The translations under genes were made by a program, and so were the position numbers. The notes under the pieces are model-generated. The model did not search any database. It had not been told where the DNA came from and worked only from the letters and a program-made list of their open reading frames with translations. From positions 1-39,074 of the forward strand of contig CAJOLX010000010.1 of the NCBI GenBank assembly GCA_905235625.1: a stretch of 39,074 nt of DNA, in the 5' to 3' direction. Positions 1 through 8,331 of this stretch are shown piece after piece; the stretch's first letter is position 1, and the number at the start of each line of letters is the position of its first letter. The stretch comes from an uncultured Clostridia bacterium. GTDB taxonomy: Bacteria; Bacillota; Clostridia; Oscillospirales; Acutalibacteraceae.

Positions 1-2906
1 CCCCTTATCTCAAGGTCGCGCATGGCTATCTGGAAGCCAGAGCCGAACTCGGTGAATTCTCTTATCGCCTCGAGCCTCTTTTCGGCAACCTCCGAGAGCT
101 GTTTGCCCATTGTGAAGGTGAAATAGGCGCTCGCTCTTCTTGCCGACCTGCCCACTCTGCCTCTTATCTGGTGAAGCTGGGCAAGGCCGAGCCTGTCGGC
201 GTTTTCAATTATCAGAGTGTTGACGTTGGGCACGTCAACGCCCGTTTCGATTATCGTGGTGCAAACGAGGATGTCGATTTCTCCCTCGAGCAAACGCCTC
301 CAAACGTCGCTGAGCTCCTCCTCGTTCATTTTGCCGTGAGCTATCGCGACGACGGCGTCGGGGATTAAGTCTTTGATTTCGGCGGCTTTTCGGTCGATGG
401 TTTCAACTTTATTATAGAGGTAATAGACCTGGCCGCCTCTGCGAAGCTCCTGCTCCATTGCCTGCACGAGCACGCCCATATCGTATTCGATAACGTAGGT
501 CTGAACGGGCTGCCTGTCGAGCGGAGCCTCTTCCAAAACGGACATATCCCTTATGCCGCTCATCGCCATATTGAGCGTGCGCGGAATGGGGGTCGCCGTG
601 AGGGTGAGCACGTCAACGCTCGGGTAAAGCGTTTTGAGCTTCTCTTTTTGATTAACGCCGAAGCGCTGCTCCTCGTCTATGATTATGAGCCCGAGGTCGC
701 GGAACTTAACGTCTTGCGAAATGAGGCGGTGAGTGCCTACAACGATGTCAACGCTGCCCCGCTTTAAGCCGACGAGGGTTTGCTCTATATCACGCTTTGA
801 GCTGAATCTTGAGAGCATGCCCGTTTCCACCGGGAAGCCGTCAAAACGCTTTAATATCGTTTGATAATGCTGGAGAGCGAGTATGGTGGTCGGCACCATT
901 ATCGCCACCTGCTTGCCGTCGGCAACGGCTTTGAAAACGGCTCTTAAAGCGACCTCGGTCTTTCCGAAGCCGACATCGCCGCAAAGCAGACGGTCCATGG
1001 GGTAGGGGCGCTCCATATCGCGCTTTATTTCTTTAATGCAGCGCACCTGATCTTCCGTTTCGAGAAACTCAAATTTGCTCTCGAAATCCGCCTGCATATC
1101 TATATCGGGCGAAAAGGCGTGACCCTCTATCTTGAGCCTCTTGGAATAAAGCTCTATCAGCTCCTTCGCCATTTCCTTAACGCTCGAACGCACTTTGGAG
1201 CGGGTGTTTTTCCACTCTGCGCCGCCGAGCTTGTTGAGCTTAACCGCCCTGCCGCTGTCGGAGCCGCCGATGTATTTGCTCACCTGGTCGAGCTGGGTGA
1301 CGGGCACGTAGAGAATGTCGCCCTTGTCATATCTTATCTTGATATAGTCCTTGACCGTGCCGGAGGATTCAAGCGTGTTAATGCCTTCAAAAATGCCTAT
1401 GCCGTGAGCGGCGTGCACAACGTATTCGCCCCTTCGCAGCTCGTTAAGGCTGTTGAAGGCGTTTTTACTGCTTCTCTTTGCTCTGCTCTGCTGCTTTATC
1501 GCCGCCGCTCTCGCCCTGTAAGTGAAAACGGTGAAGCCCGCGGAGGGGTATTCCATGCCGTAAGACAGCGAGCCCGGCAAAACGGAAACGGAGTTTTCGG
1601 GGAATTTTTCGGGCAGATTTTCGGTGTAGCAGGTGTTGGCGATGCCTTCTTTTCTCAAATCGGCAGAAAGAGTTACTGCGGATTTTTCGGTGCCGGCGAG
1701 CACTATGCAGGTGTGCTTTTGCTTTGCCGTTCTGCCATCGATATCCTCTATGAGAGCCGAAAGAGAGCCGTTCCAGGGAGCTATCTGCTTTGCGGAGAAC
1801 GAAATGAGCTCCTTTACGCCCGTGTCAAAGCTGCCCCTCGGCAGATTGTCGAGATAAACGGCGCCCATGTCGACGTAGGCCTTGTAAAGCTCGTGGTCTT
1901 CGAGAGTGTATCTGTCAAGCCCTCTGCAGAGAGTGCCGTCGGAGAGCAGCGCTTTCACCGTTTCGTGCTGAATAGTCGCCGCAGTGTTCCACTTATCCTT
2001 CACGGCAAAGCTCTCGCAGACAAAGAGCATAGCGTCTTTTGCATAGTCGAATATGCCTCCCGAATCCTTATAGATGAGGGGCATGAATTTATCCGCGGAG
2101 CTTATTCTCACCCCGCTGTTTATGGTTTCTTTTTCTTCCTCAAGCATTTTGAGGCCGGCGCCTCTTATGCGCTTGTCTTTTATGTGCCTGTCAATGAGGG
2201 CGGTGAGCAGCTCGGGGGTGGCTATGACCTCTTTTGCCGGGCTTATTCTCACCTCGTCGAGCATTTCGGTGCGCCTTTGAGAGTCCAGGTCAAAGGAAAA
2301 AATGCTGTCAACGCTGTCGCCCCAGAATTCAACTCTGCAGGGCTCCGACGCATCGGGAGGGAAAAAGTCGAGTATGCCGCCTCTGACGGCAAACTGCCCG
2401 GGGCCGTCGGTCTGATCTGCTCTTGTGTAGCCGCTTTTTGAGAGAGCGGCGGTGATTTCGTCAAGATTATATTGCTCGCCCGCTCTTATGGTAAGGCTCA
2501 TGCCCATGAGCTCCTCGGGCGGCACGGTAAGCTGCATTGCCGCCTCGGACGAGGCGATGACCACGTCGTATTCGCCCGTGAGCATTTTGTCAAGCACGTT
2601 GAGCCTTCTGTGCTCGTATTCCCTTGAGGTGGTTTCTTTCGTTCTGTAAGAAAAATCCCTCGCGGGGAAAACGAAAGCCCTCATGCCGAAGGTTTCGAGG
2701 TCGGAGCGCAGCCTTTCAGCCTGAGCCTCGTCCGGCACGAGCGTGAGAGCGCGGCGCTTAAAGCCCGTGCAGAGAGACGATATGACAAACGCCTTGTGAA
2801 CGTAAGAGAGCCCGGTAACGCCCAGAGGCACCCGCCCCTTATGGACGGCGTTTACCAGGGAACGGAATTCCGGTATTGTTTTTGCGATTTCAGTGTAGCT
2901 GTTCAT
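1..2906 (-). CDS. mfd: Transcription-repair coupling factor Mfd (C-terminus beyond the left edge)
   Basis: Superfamily 2 DNA translocase that removes stalled RNA polymerase from damaged template and recruits UvrA. About 968 residues lie in the window; the family is usually near 1150-1180, so roughly 200 C-terminal residues are missing. Seen in the minus-strand translation: a UvrB-like N-terminal module, a polymerase-interaction domain with YVVHAAHGIGIFEG near residue 495, Walker A GDVGFGKTEVALRA near 645, the DEEQRFG box near 747, LTATPIPRTL shortly after, and RGRVGRSARRASAYF near the edge. The last visible residues, AMRDLEIRG, match the family's conserved helicase end. The reading frame appears uninterrupted. 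The ATG at 2906 overlaps the TGA of the upstream HAD gene in an ATGA, which suggests translational coupling. Identity is secure. Confidence 0.96.
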   Translation of the reverse strand, partial: MNSYTEIAKTIPEFRSLVNAVHKGRVPLGVTGLSYVHKAFVISSLCTGFKRRALTLVPDEAQAERLRSDLETFGMRAFVFPARDFSYRTKETTSREYEHRRLNVLDKMLTGEYDVVIASSEAAMQLTVPPEELMGMSLTIRAGEQYNLDEITAALSKSGYTRADQTDGPGQFAVRGGILDFFPPDASEPCRVEFWGDSVDSIFSFDLDSQRRTEMLDEVRISPAKEVIATPELLTALIDRHIKDKRIRGAGLKMLEEEKETINSGVRISSADKFMPLIYKDSGGIFDYAKDAMLFVCESFAVKDKWNTAATIQHETVKALLSDGTLCRGLDRYTLEDHELYKAYVDMGAVYLDNLPRGSFDTGVKELISFSAKQIAPWNGSLSALIEDIDGRTAKQKHTCIVLAGTEKSAVTLSADLRKEGIANTCYTENLPEKFPENSVSVLPGSLSYGMEYPSAGFTVFTYRARAAAIKQQSRAKRSSKNAFNSLNELRRGEYVVHAAHGIGIFEGINTLESSGTVKDYIKIRYDKGDILYVPVTQLDQVSKYIGGSDSGRAVKLNKLGGAEWKNTRSKVRSSVKEMAKELIELYSKRLKIEGHAFSPDIDMQADFESKFEFLETEDQVRCIKEIKRDMERPYPMDRLLCGDVGFGKTEVALRAVFKAVADGKQVAIMVPTTILALQHYQTILKRFDGFPVETGMLSRFSSKRDIEQTLVGLKRGSVDIVVGTHRLISQDVKFRDLGLIIIDEEQRFGVNQKEKLKTLYPSVDVLTLTATPIPRTLNMAMSGIRDMSVLEEAPLDRQPVQTYVIEYDMGVLVQAMEQELRRGGQVYYLYNKVETIDRKAAEIKDLIPDAVVAIAHGKMNEEELSDVWRRLLEGEIDILVCTTIIETGVDVPNVNTLIIENADRLGLAQLHQIRGRVGRSARRASAYFTFTMGKQLSEVAEKRLEAIREFTEFGSGFQIAMRDLEIR

Positions 2907-3508
2907 ATCTTAACTCCCGCCGCTCTGAGCTTTTCGGCAAGCCCTTCGGCGCCGCCTTTGTGGCAAACGGCTTTCATTCCCGCGTTTTCACTGCCTCTTA
3001 CGTTTTCGGGGCTGTCGTCTATAAAAACGCATTCCTCTCTGTTAAGACCGAATTTTGTGAAGAGCTTTTCATAAATTTCGGGCTCGGGTTTAAGAAGGTG
3101 ATAATCCGCCGAAATCAGATAGCCGTCAAAAAGCGCGAGCGCGGGAATGCCGCTTTTGCGCTCGTAAAAATCGCCGGAAGCGTTGCTGAGCAGATAAACT
3201 CCGTATCCGTTTCGCTTTAGAGAAAGCACGAGAGGGTACATATTTTCAAACGGCGGCATATAGGGGTAGTAGTTAAAGACCATTTCTTTAATTTTATCAT
3301 AGGAATCAGCGGGTATTTTATCGCCCGCAATTCTCATTATATCCTCGGGGAAAACGTCGCCTCTGTCTTTAGCCGACCACAGCTTGTTTCTGAAAATCTC
3401 ACGCAGAGCGGCGTCGGCGGTTTCCCTGTCAAAAATCGAATAGAGAGTTTTTTCGGGGTCGTAGTCTATAAGCACTCCGCCCATATCGAAAATCACGTTT
3501 TTAATCAT
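2903..3508 (-). CDS. HAD-superfamily hydrolase (subfamily IA-like phosphatase)
   Basis: Predicted 201-residue cytoplasmic haloacid-dehalogenase-fold phosphatase. Motif I is VIFDMGGVLIDYD at residues 5-17: the nucleophile Asp8 is present, but the second Asp of the usual DxD is Gly, as in YihX-type members (DxGNV). Motif II is LLSNAS, motif III is the Lys of LLKPEPEIY, and motif IV is VFIDDSPENV, so the fold and metal site look complete. I chose the ATG at 3508 because GAGGG lies about 9 nt upstream. A GTG at 3532 is in frame but has a poorly spaced ribosome site. Its TGA overlaps the mfd start, so the two genes form one transcription unit. Substrate is unknown; sugar phosphates or nucleotides are typical for the family. 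Confidence 0.88.
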   Translation of the reverse strand: MIKNVIFDMGGVLIDYDPEKTLYSIFDRETADAALREIFRNKLWSAKDRGDVFPEDIMRIAGDKIPADSYDKIKEMVFNYYPYMPPFENMYPLVLSLKRNGYGVYLLSNASGDFYERKSGIPALALFDGYLISADYHLLKPEPEIYEKLFTKFGLNREECVFIDDSPENVRGSENAGMKAVCHKGGAEGLAEKLRAAGVKI

Positions 3509-3594
3509 ATTGAATGCCCTCTTCATAAACACCCTTATGCCCCAACACGAAAAGGTGAGGGGGCAGGTAAGATTTTTATTATTTACGGTATATA

Positions 3595-3623
3595 ATAATA
3601 CTATTTTAAAAGCATTTCGTCAA
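3595..3623 (-). promoter_or_regulatory. Sigma-A promoter for the HAD-mfd operon
   Basis: On the minus strand TTGACG (3623-3618) is followed after 17 nt by TATTAT (3600-3595). Transcription would begin near 3588. The leader contains TGCCCC and GGGGCA (about 3564-3539) that could pair into a hairpin upstream of the start codon. The assignment rests on consensus match and position only. Confidence 0.65.
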
Positions 3624-3641
3624 TGAAAATGTTAATTTTGC

Positions 3642-3670
3642 TTGATTACGCAACCCGCTGCTGATATAAT
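3642..3670 (+). promoter_or_regulatory. Sigma-A promoter for the tandem hydrolase genes
   Basis: TTGATT (3642-3647), a 17-nt spacer, then a perfect TATAAT (3665-3670). It diverges from the HAD-mfd promoter; the two -35 boxes are about 18 nt apart. The downstream start at 3721 has an AGAGGA ribosome site at 3707-3712. Confidence 0.75.
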
Positions 3671-3720
3671 ATATCTATTACAGAAAGATTTCAAAAGAAA
3701 GTCTTCAGAGGAAATATAAA

Positions 3721-5424
3721 ATGGATGAAAAAGGCTCCGTAAGTCCTCTCATAATACTGCCGGGCATAAACCATTCGCCCGTTTATCTTTACGGCGAAAA
3801 CGGCGAGCCCGTTAAAAATTCGCAAGGCAAAGACGTCGGCGGCACTCTGCTCATACCGGACGTTGACGCTCTTAAAGAGAAGCTGCCCGGGCTCATAAAA
3901 GCGATCGCGTTAAGCTCCGTTACGAGAAAGAGCGAAGAGGTTCGCGCGAGGGCTTACGAATGCGGCAAAGCTCTGTGCAGAGCGCAAAAATGCGGCAAAG
4001 ACGGCAATTTCGTAAATAATCTTAAAGTCAAAAGGTTTGAATATCCCATATCCGAAATGGATGAGGAAACCAAAAAATGGGCTTACGTTATGGTGCCCAT
4101 ACAGGGCTTAACAGAGCAGATAGGGGAGGAAAACGTGTTTTTCTTCACCTTCAATCTCGCGGGCGACCCTATGGAGTCCGCAAAGGAGCTTAAAGACTAC
4201 GTTGCGCTTGTAAAAGAAAAAACGGGCAGCGAAAAGGTCAGCTTTTTGCCGGTGAGCCTCGGCGGCACGATACTTACCGCCTACGCTTACCTTTACGGGC
4301 TTGAAGATATTGACCGCATAGTGAATATCGTAGCGTGCCTTGACGGCACTGATATCGTCGCGGATATTTTCGCGGGCGAATTTGACACCTCCGACCGCTT
4401 TTTAAGGCACGAGCTGCTGCCTGCCGTTATCAAAGAAGAAACGGGCAAGGCGCTGCCCGGATACGCCGCTAACATATTGCTTCACGCTCTGCCCGAAAAG
4501 GCGTTTACCGGAGCGCTTGACGGCTTTATCGGCGGAATGCTTGACGAGTTCATGCTTTACTGCCCGCAGTTCTGGGCTATGGTGCCGTCTTACAGATATG
4601 ACGCCCTTGCCGAAAAACGTCTTTCTTCGCCCGAGCTTAAAGAGCTCAAAAGCAAAACGGACGCTTTTCAGAAGGCGAGGCTTTCCCTCGGCGACACTCT
4701 GATAAAAGCGCAGAAAGACGGAGTTAAAATTGACTTTATAGCCGCCGGCGGGCTGAGCTTCGGCGATAAAGAATACGGCATTTTATCCGCCGTAAAATCA
4801 AAGAACGCTTACAGCACCGACGGAGTGGTAAATCTCTCTTCCGAAACTCTCGGAGCTTACGGCGCCCCCAAAGGGCAAAAGCTGCCGAAAGGATACAGGC
4901 AGGTCAGAGAATGCGCAGAAGAGCCCGGCTACAGCTACATTTCGCCCGACGGCTCAATTGACGCCTCGCGCGCCGCATTGCCCGACAACGTGTGGATTTT
5001 CTGCGGCCAGCATCACGAGGTGGGCAAAAACAGCGCCGTTTTAAACCTCGCCGCAGACATTTATTTAGGCAAGGTTAAAAACGTTCACTCGGACCCGCAG
5101 GGGCATCCGCAGTTTAACAATCCCGAAAACACCTATCATCTCAGGCGCTGGAGGCTTGCCGACGCAAAGCGCGCGCTCGAGGACGTATATTCGGGCAAAA
5201 TCAAGACTGCGCCGAGCGTGAAGGCGAGGCTTGAGCAATCGATCAAAGACGCCGAGAAGGTGCTCGAATCGAGAATAGCGGATGAATTTGAAGCGGAAAA
5301 GGTAAAAAGAGAAATTGACGACATACTTATCCGCCTCGGCAGAGCCGAAGCTCCCGCGAAAGAAAGCAAAGTAAAAAAGGCGATAGAAAAAGCCGCGGAA
5401 AAAATAAGCGAGGCAACGGTTTGA
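3721..5424 (+). CDS. Alpha/beta-hydrolase-like protein, cytoplasmic paralogue (function unknown)
   Basis: A 567-residue protein I place in the lipase/esterase-like alpha/beta-hydrolases (LCAT/PGAP1-like layout), without a confident family name. Near the N-terminus is LIILPGINHSPVYL, the usual strand-loop around an oxyanion hole. A nucleophile elbow FLPVSLGGT puts Ser179 in a variant PxSxGG context. The acid candidate is Asp367 in STDGVVNLSS and the His candidate is His432 in GQHHEVG. The last 100 residues are charged and helical. There is no signal peptide or membrane segment. AGAGGA sits 8 nt before the ATG. It is followed 49 nt later by a secreted paralogue sharing all these motifs. The triad is inferred by comparing the two paralogues, not from a solved family. 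Substrate is unknown; an acyl or peptide ester is only a guess. Confidence 0.72.
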   Translation: MDEKGSVSPLIILPGINHSPVYLYGENGEPVKNSQGKDVGGTLLIPDVDALKEKLPGLIKAIALSSVTRKSEEVRARAYECGKALCRAQKCGKDGNFVNNLKVKRFEYPISEMDEETKKWAYVMVPIQGLTEQIGEENVFFFTFNLAGDPMESAKELKDYVALVKEKTGSEKVSFLPVSLGGTILTAYAYLYGLEDIDRIVNIVACLDGTDIVADIFAGEFDTSDRFLRHELLPAVIKEETGKALPGYAANILLHALPEKAFTGALDGFIGGMLDEFMLYCPQFWAMVPSYRYDALAEKRLSSPELKELKSKTDAFQKARLSLGDTLIKAQKDGVKIDFIAAGGLSFGDKEYGILSAVKSKNAYSTDGVVNLSSETLGAYGAPKGQKLPKGYRQVRECAEEPGYSYISPDGSIDASRAALPDNVWIFCGQHHEVGKNSAVLNLAADIYLGKVKNVHSDPQGHPQFNNPENTYHLRRWRLADAKRALEDVYSGKIKTAPSVKARLEQSIKDAEKVLESRIADEFEAEKVKREIDDILIRLGRAEAPAKESKVKKAIEKAAEKISEATV

Positions 5425-5473
5425 GAATTTAAAGGCGATTTTTTATAAAAATCACAGAAAGGAAGAGTAAAAA

Positions 5474-7318
5474 ATGAAAAAGATTATTTCAATGCTTCTC
5501 GCGCTTTGTCTTGCGTTTGGCGCTTGCGTAATGGCGTTCGGAGCGGAGAGCGGGGTCAAAACGACCTGCGGCGGCGAAGGCGAGTGCGATTTCGTGCCCA
5601 CCATCGTCATTCCGGGCATAGGCCAGAGCAGAGTGTATCTCGTTGATGACAACGACGAATTCGTGCTCAACGACGGCAAAAAAATCAACTGCTTCCCTGC
5701 TTACGCAGATATCGGCAGCATAATCAAAAAGGCGCTTCTGCCCGCAATGTTTACGCTGCTGACTCAGCATGACGTCGGCCTTTCCAAAACGGCTTGCAGC
5801 ATTCTTGACGATTGCTTCTACATGAACGTTTGCGACAATGAAGGCAATCCCTCAAAATACGGCAAGCTCGAGGAGTATCCTTATTCGCTCGCAGAGTGCA
5901 GCGAAGAGGAGAAAGACGTTATCTACGGCAATATTCCTCTCAGAAATTACGGTGAAATAGTGGGAGAGGATCATCTTTATTATTTTGCTTACAATTCCTT
6001 CGGCAACAACATTCAGATAGTTGACAGGCTTTATGAATACATCGAGATGGTAAAAGCCGAAACGGGTCACGATAAGGTCAACATCGCGCCCATCAGCCTC
6101 GGCGGCACCATCGCAAACGGCCTGCTTGAGTATTACAGCGGCCGCTACGAAGGCAGACCCTGCGTTTACGAAAGCCTTAACAAGATAATATACATCGTGC
6201 CTGCGGTTGACGGCTCGTCAATAGTGGGCGACATCGCCACCGGCGACCTTGCTTTCCTTGACAGGGAATATCTCTACAACGGCTTCCTTGAGGGCCTCAT
6301 GGACGAAAAAGAGGCAAGGCAGATCGAAATTCTTCTGCGCATTCTGCCCGACGAGGTGCTCATGAAGGTGCTTAACGCCGCCGTTGACCACCTTATTGAA
6401 ACGGTTATCGCTCACTCCACCTGCATGTGGTCGCTCATACCGGGTGAAAATTATGAAGAGGCTACAGAAAAGTGGCTTTCAACGCCCGAAATGGCGAATT
6501 TAAAAGAGCAGGCGGATATGTACTATGCGGCTCAGACAAATCGCTTTGACAACCTTGCCGCCGCTCAGGCTGCGGGAGTTAAGGCATTCAACATAGTTGA
6601 CTACGGCGTTGCTCTTTACAACGTGGGCAGCTCGTGGAACAAGGAAAACGCGGACGGCGTTATAGACCTTGACTCCACCTCCATGGGCGCTTATTCGGCA
6701 AACGTGGGCGAAACTCTCCCCGAGGGCTACACTCAGGCAGGCACTAACTGCTCCGACCCCAATCACAATCACGTTTCCCCCGACAATGTTGTTGACGCTT
6801 CCACGTGCTTCATGCCCGATCACACCTTCTTCTTCGCAAATCAGGGCCACGAGCAGACCGCGAGAAACGACATCATAATGTCCCTCGCGACCGAGCTGCT
6901 CGCTTATGATAACATTACGGACGTTTATTCGGATGAGAACTATCCTCAGTTTAACGAAGGCAGAGACGCAAAAACTCTGCGCGGCTTGCTTGACACGGCG
7001 GCAGAGGTGGACAGAGCCTCCATTTCGGCAGAGCAGGCGGCAAAGCTTGACGCCGCGGTTGAAAACGCCGAAGACCTGCTCTCCACCACTATCGGCAACA
7101 CCGCCGCAACAAAGCAGGCTGAGAAGGATTTAAGAGCGGCGCTCGTTGAGCTCGGTTACGCAAGCCCCAAATCGGAGCCTCAGGACCCCGGATTCGCCGG
7201 CACGTTCAGCCTCTGGCTGCTTAAGAATTTCGGCACAAACGGCTTCTCGGAATATCCCGTTGTCGCCGTTAAAAACGTTTTCGCTTTCCTTCTTTCTCCC
7301 TTCAAAAAAGGGAACTGA
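5474..7318 (+). CDS. Secreted alpha/beta-hydrolase-like paralogue with a FIVAR-like C-terminal module
   Basis: A 614-residue protein with a typical Sec signal peptide: MKK, a hydrophobic run to about residue 22, and a probable cut after AFGA. The mature part repeats the architecture of its upstream neighbour: IVIPGIGQSRVYL near residue 44, nucleophile Ser208 in IAPISLGGT, acid candidate Asp394 in NADGVIDLDS, and His459 in NQGHEQT. Residues from about 505 to 560 form a helical stretch (LLDTAAEV, then AAVENAEDLL, then LRAALVELGY) that resembles FIVAR-type wall-associated repeats. A final hydrophobic and basic segment, VFAFLLSPFKKGN, could contact the membrane. No LPxTG anchor is visible. GGAAGAG precedes the ATG. 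It is likely co-transcribed with the upstream copy and ends at a strong terminator. The natural substrate is unknown. Confidence 0.74.
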   Translation: MKKIISMLLALCLAFGACVMAFGAESGVKTTCGGEGECDFVPTIVIPGIGQSRVYLVDDNDEFVLNDGKKINCFPAYADIGSIIKKALLPAMFTLLTQHDVGLSKTACSILDDCFYMNVCDNEGNPSKYGKLEEYPYSLAECSEEEKDVIYGNIPLRNYGEIVGEDHLYYFAYNSFGNNIQIVDRLYEYIEMVKAETGHDKVNIAPISLGGTIANGLLEYYSGRYEGRPCVYESLNKIIYIVPAVDGSSIVGDIATGDLAFLDREYLYNGFLEGLMDEKEARQIEILLRILPDEVLMKVLNAAVDHLIETVIAHSTCMWSLIPGENYEEATEKWLSTPEMANLKEQADMYYAAQTNRFDNLAAAQAAGVKAFNIVDYGVALYNVGSSWNKENADGVIDLDSTSMGAYSANVGETLPEGYTQAGTNCSDPNHNHVSPDNVVDASTCFMPDHTFFFANQGHEQTARNDIIMSLATELLAYDNITDVYSDENYPQFNEGRDAKTLRGLLDTAAEVDRASISAEQAAKLDAAVENAEDLLSTTIGNTAATKQAEKDLRAALVELGYASPKSEPQDPGFAGTFSLWLLKNFGTNGFSEYPVVAVKNVFAFLLSPFKKGN

Positions 7319-7352
7319 GAACGCTTTGAATTTCCGATAATAAGATAAAAAG

Positions 7353-7392
7353 ACCCGCCGGTTTTATGAGAAAGCCTCATTGACCGGCGGGT
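7353..7392. terminator. Bidirectional intrinsic terminator between the hydrolase pair and galU
   Basis: A perfect 10-bp stem (ACCCGCCGGT at 7353-7362 with ACCGGCGGGT at 7383-7392), with an inner ATGAG/CTCAT pairing in the loop. On the minus strand it is followed by CTTTTTATC, a good U-tract for galU. On the plus strand it is followed by the weaker TTAATTATT. The two flanking genes converge here. Confidence 0.82.
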
Positions 7393-7420
7393 TAATTATT
7401 CGCTTTTCGGTTTCAAACCG

Positions 7421-8308
7421 TTAAAAGGTTTTTACAAGCTCCTTGAGATATTCCCTGAAGCTGTCGCCTATTTCGGGGTGGTCGAGCGCAACCTCGCAGT
7501 TTGCCTTCATAATGCCGAGCTTGTTGCCCATGTCGTAGCGCCTTCCGTCAAAGTCGTAAGCGAGCAAATTGCCCGCCTTGCCGAGCCGGGTGAAAACGTC
7601 GGTTAAGTAAAATTCCTTATCGTCCGGCGTTGCGGCAATGCCCTCTTCAATAAGGTCAAATGCCTCGGGCGTGAGCACGACTCTGCCGAGAATGGCAAAA
7701 AGCGAAAGGATTTCGTCATCTGTGGGTTTTTCGTTGATTTGCCAACAATTCATCAGCCTGTCTTCGCCCTCGATCGGGGTAACGCCGAGCGAGCAGTAAA
7801 GGTGAATTAGCTCTCTCGGCACGCTCTGAACGCCCACTATCGACTTGCCGTATTTTTCAAAGCAGCGGCACATCTGAGCGGTGACGGGGTTTTCGTTGTT
7901 TATCACCACGTCGTCGCCGTAAAGCACGGCGAAGGGCTCGTTGCCGATGAAGGATTTGCCGGCGAGAATCGCGTGAGCGAGACCCTTGGTTTCCTTCTGA
8001 CGGATGAAATAAATATTCGCAAGCTCGGAGCATTTTTTGACGCTCTCGTAAATATCCGCTTTTGAGGGATTGTTTTTGAGCTGGCTTTCAAGCTCAAACG
8101 AGTGGTCAAAATGGTCTTCTATAACGCCCTTGCCGCGGTTTGTGATTATGAGGATATCCTCAATACCGCTTGCGGCAGCTTCTTCAACGATATACTGAAC
8201 AGCGGGCTTATCGACTATATTCAGCATTTCTTTAGGCACCGATTTTGACGCCGGAAGCACCCTTGTGCCGAGCCCGGCGGCGGGAATTATGGCTTTTTTT
8301 ATTTTCAT
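7421..8308 (-). CDS. galU: UTP--glucose-1-phosphate uridylyltransferase
   Basis: Makes UDP-glucose from UTP and glucose-1-phosphate, supplying wall and surface polysaccharide synthesis. At 295 residues it has the normal bacterial GalU length. The nucleotidyltransferase signature is AAGLGTRVLPASKSVPKEM at residues 10-28. Other family marks are DKPAVQYIVEEA, LIITNRGKG, FAVLYGDDVV (metal and nucleotide site), EFYLTDVF and YDMGNKLGIMKAN. AAAGGA lies about 9 nt before the ATG. It is the last gene of the minus-strand block, 23 nt after the zinc-ribbon gene, and is closed by the 7353-7392 hairpin. Identity is secure. Confidence 0.95.
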   Translation of the reverse strand: MKIKKAIIPAAGLGTRVLPASKSVPKEMLNIVDKPAVQYIVEEAAASGIEDILIITNRGKGVIEDHFDHSFELESQLKNNPSKADIYESVKKCSELANIYFIRQKETKGLAHAILAGKSFIGNEPFAVLYGDDVVINNENPVTAQMCRCFEKYGKSIVGVQSVPRELIHLYCSLGVTPIEGEDRLMNCWQINEKPTDDEILSLFAILGRVVLTPEAFDLIEEGIAATPDDKEFYLTDVFTRLGKAGNLLAYDFDGRRYDMGNKLGIMKANCEVALDHPEIGDSFREYLKELVKTF

Positions 8309-8331
8309 GGCGCAAATCCTTTCAACGCAGA

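Noticed and set aside
1119-2441. A 440-codon open frame on the plus strand.
   Set aside because: It lies wholly antisense to mfd, whose motifs are unmistakable; the product has no recognisable domain and no ribosome site. It is a by-product of codon use in the real gene.
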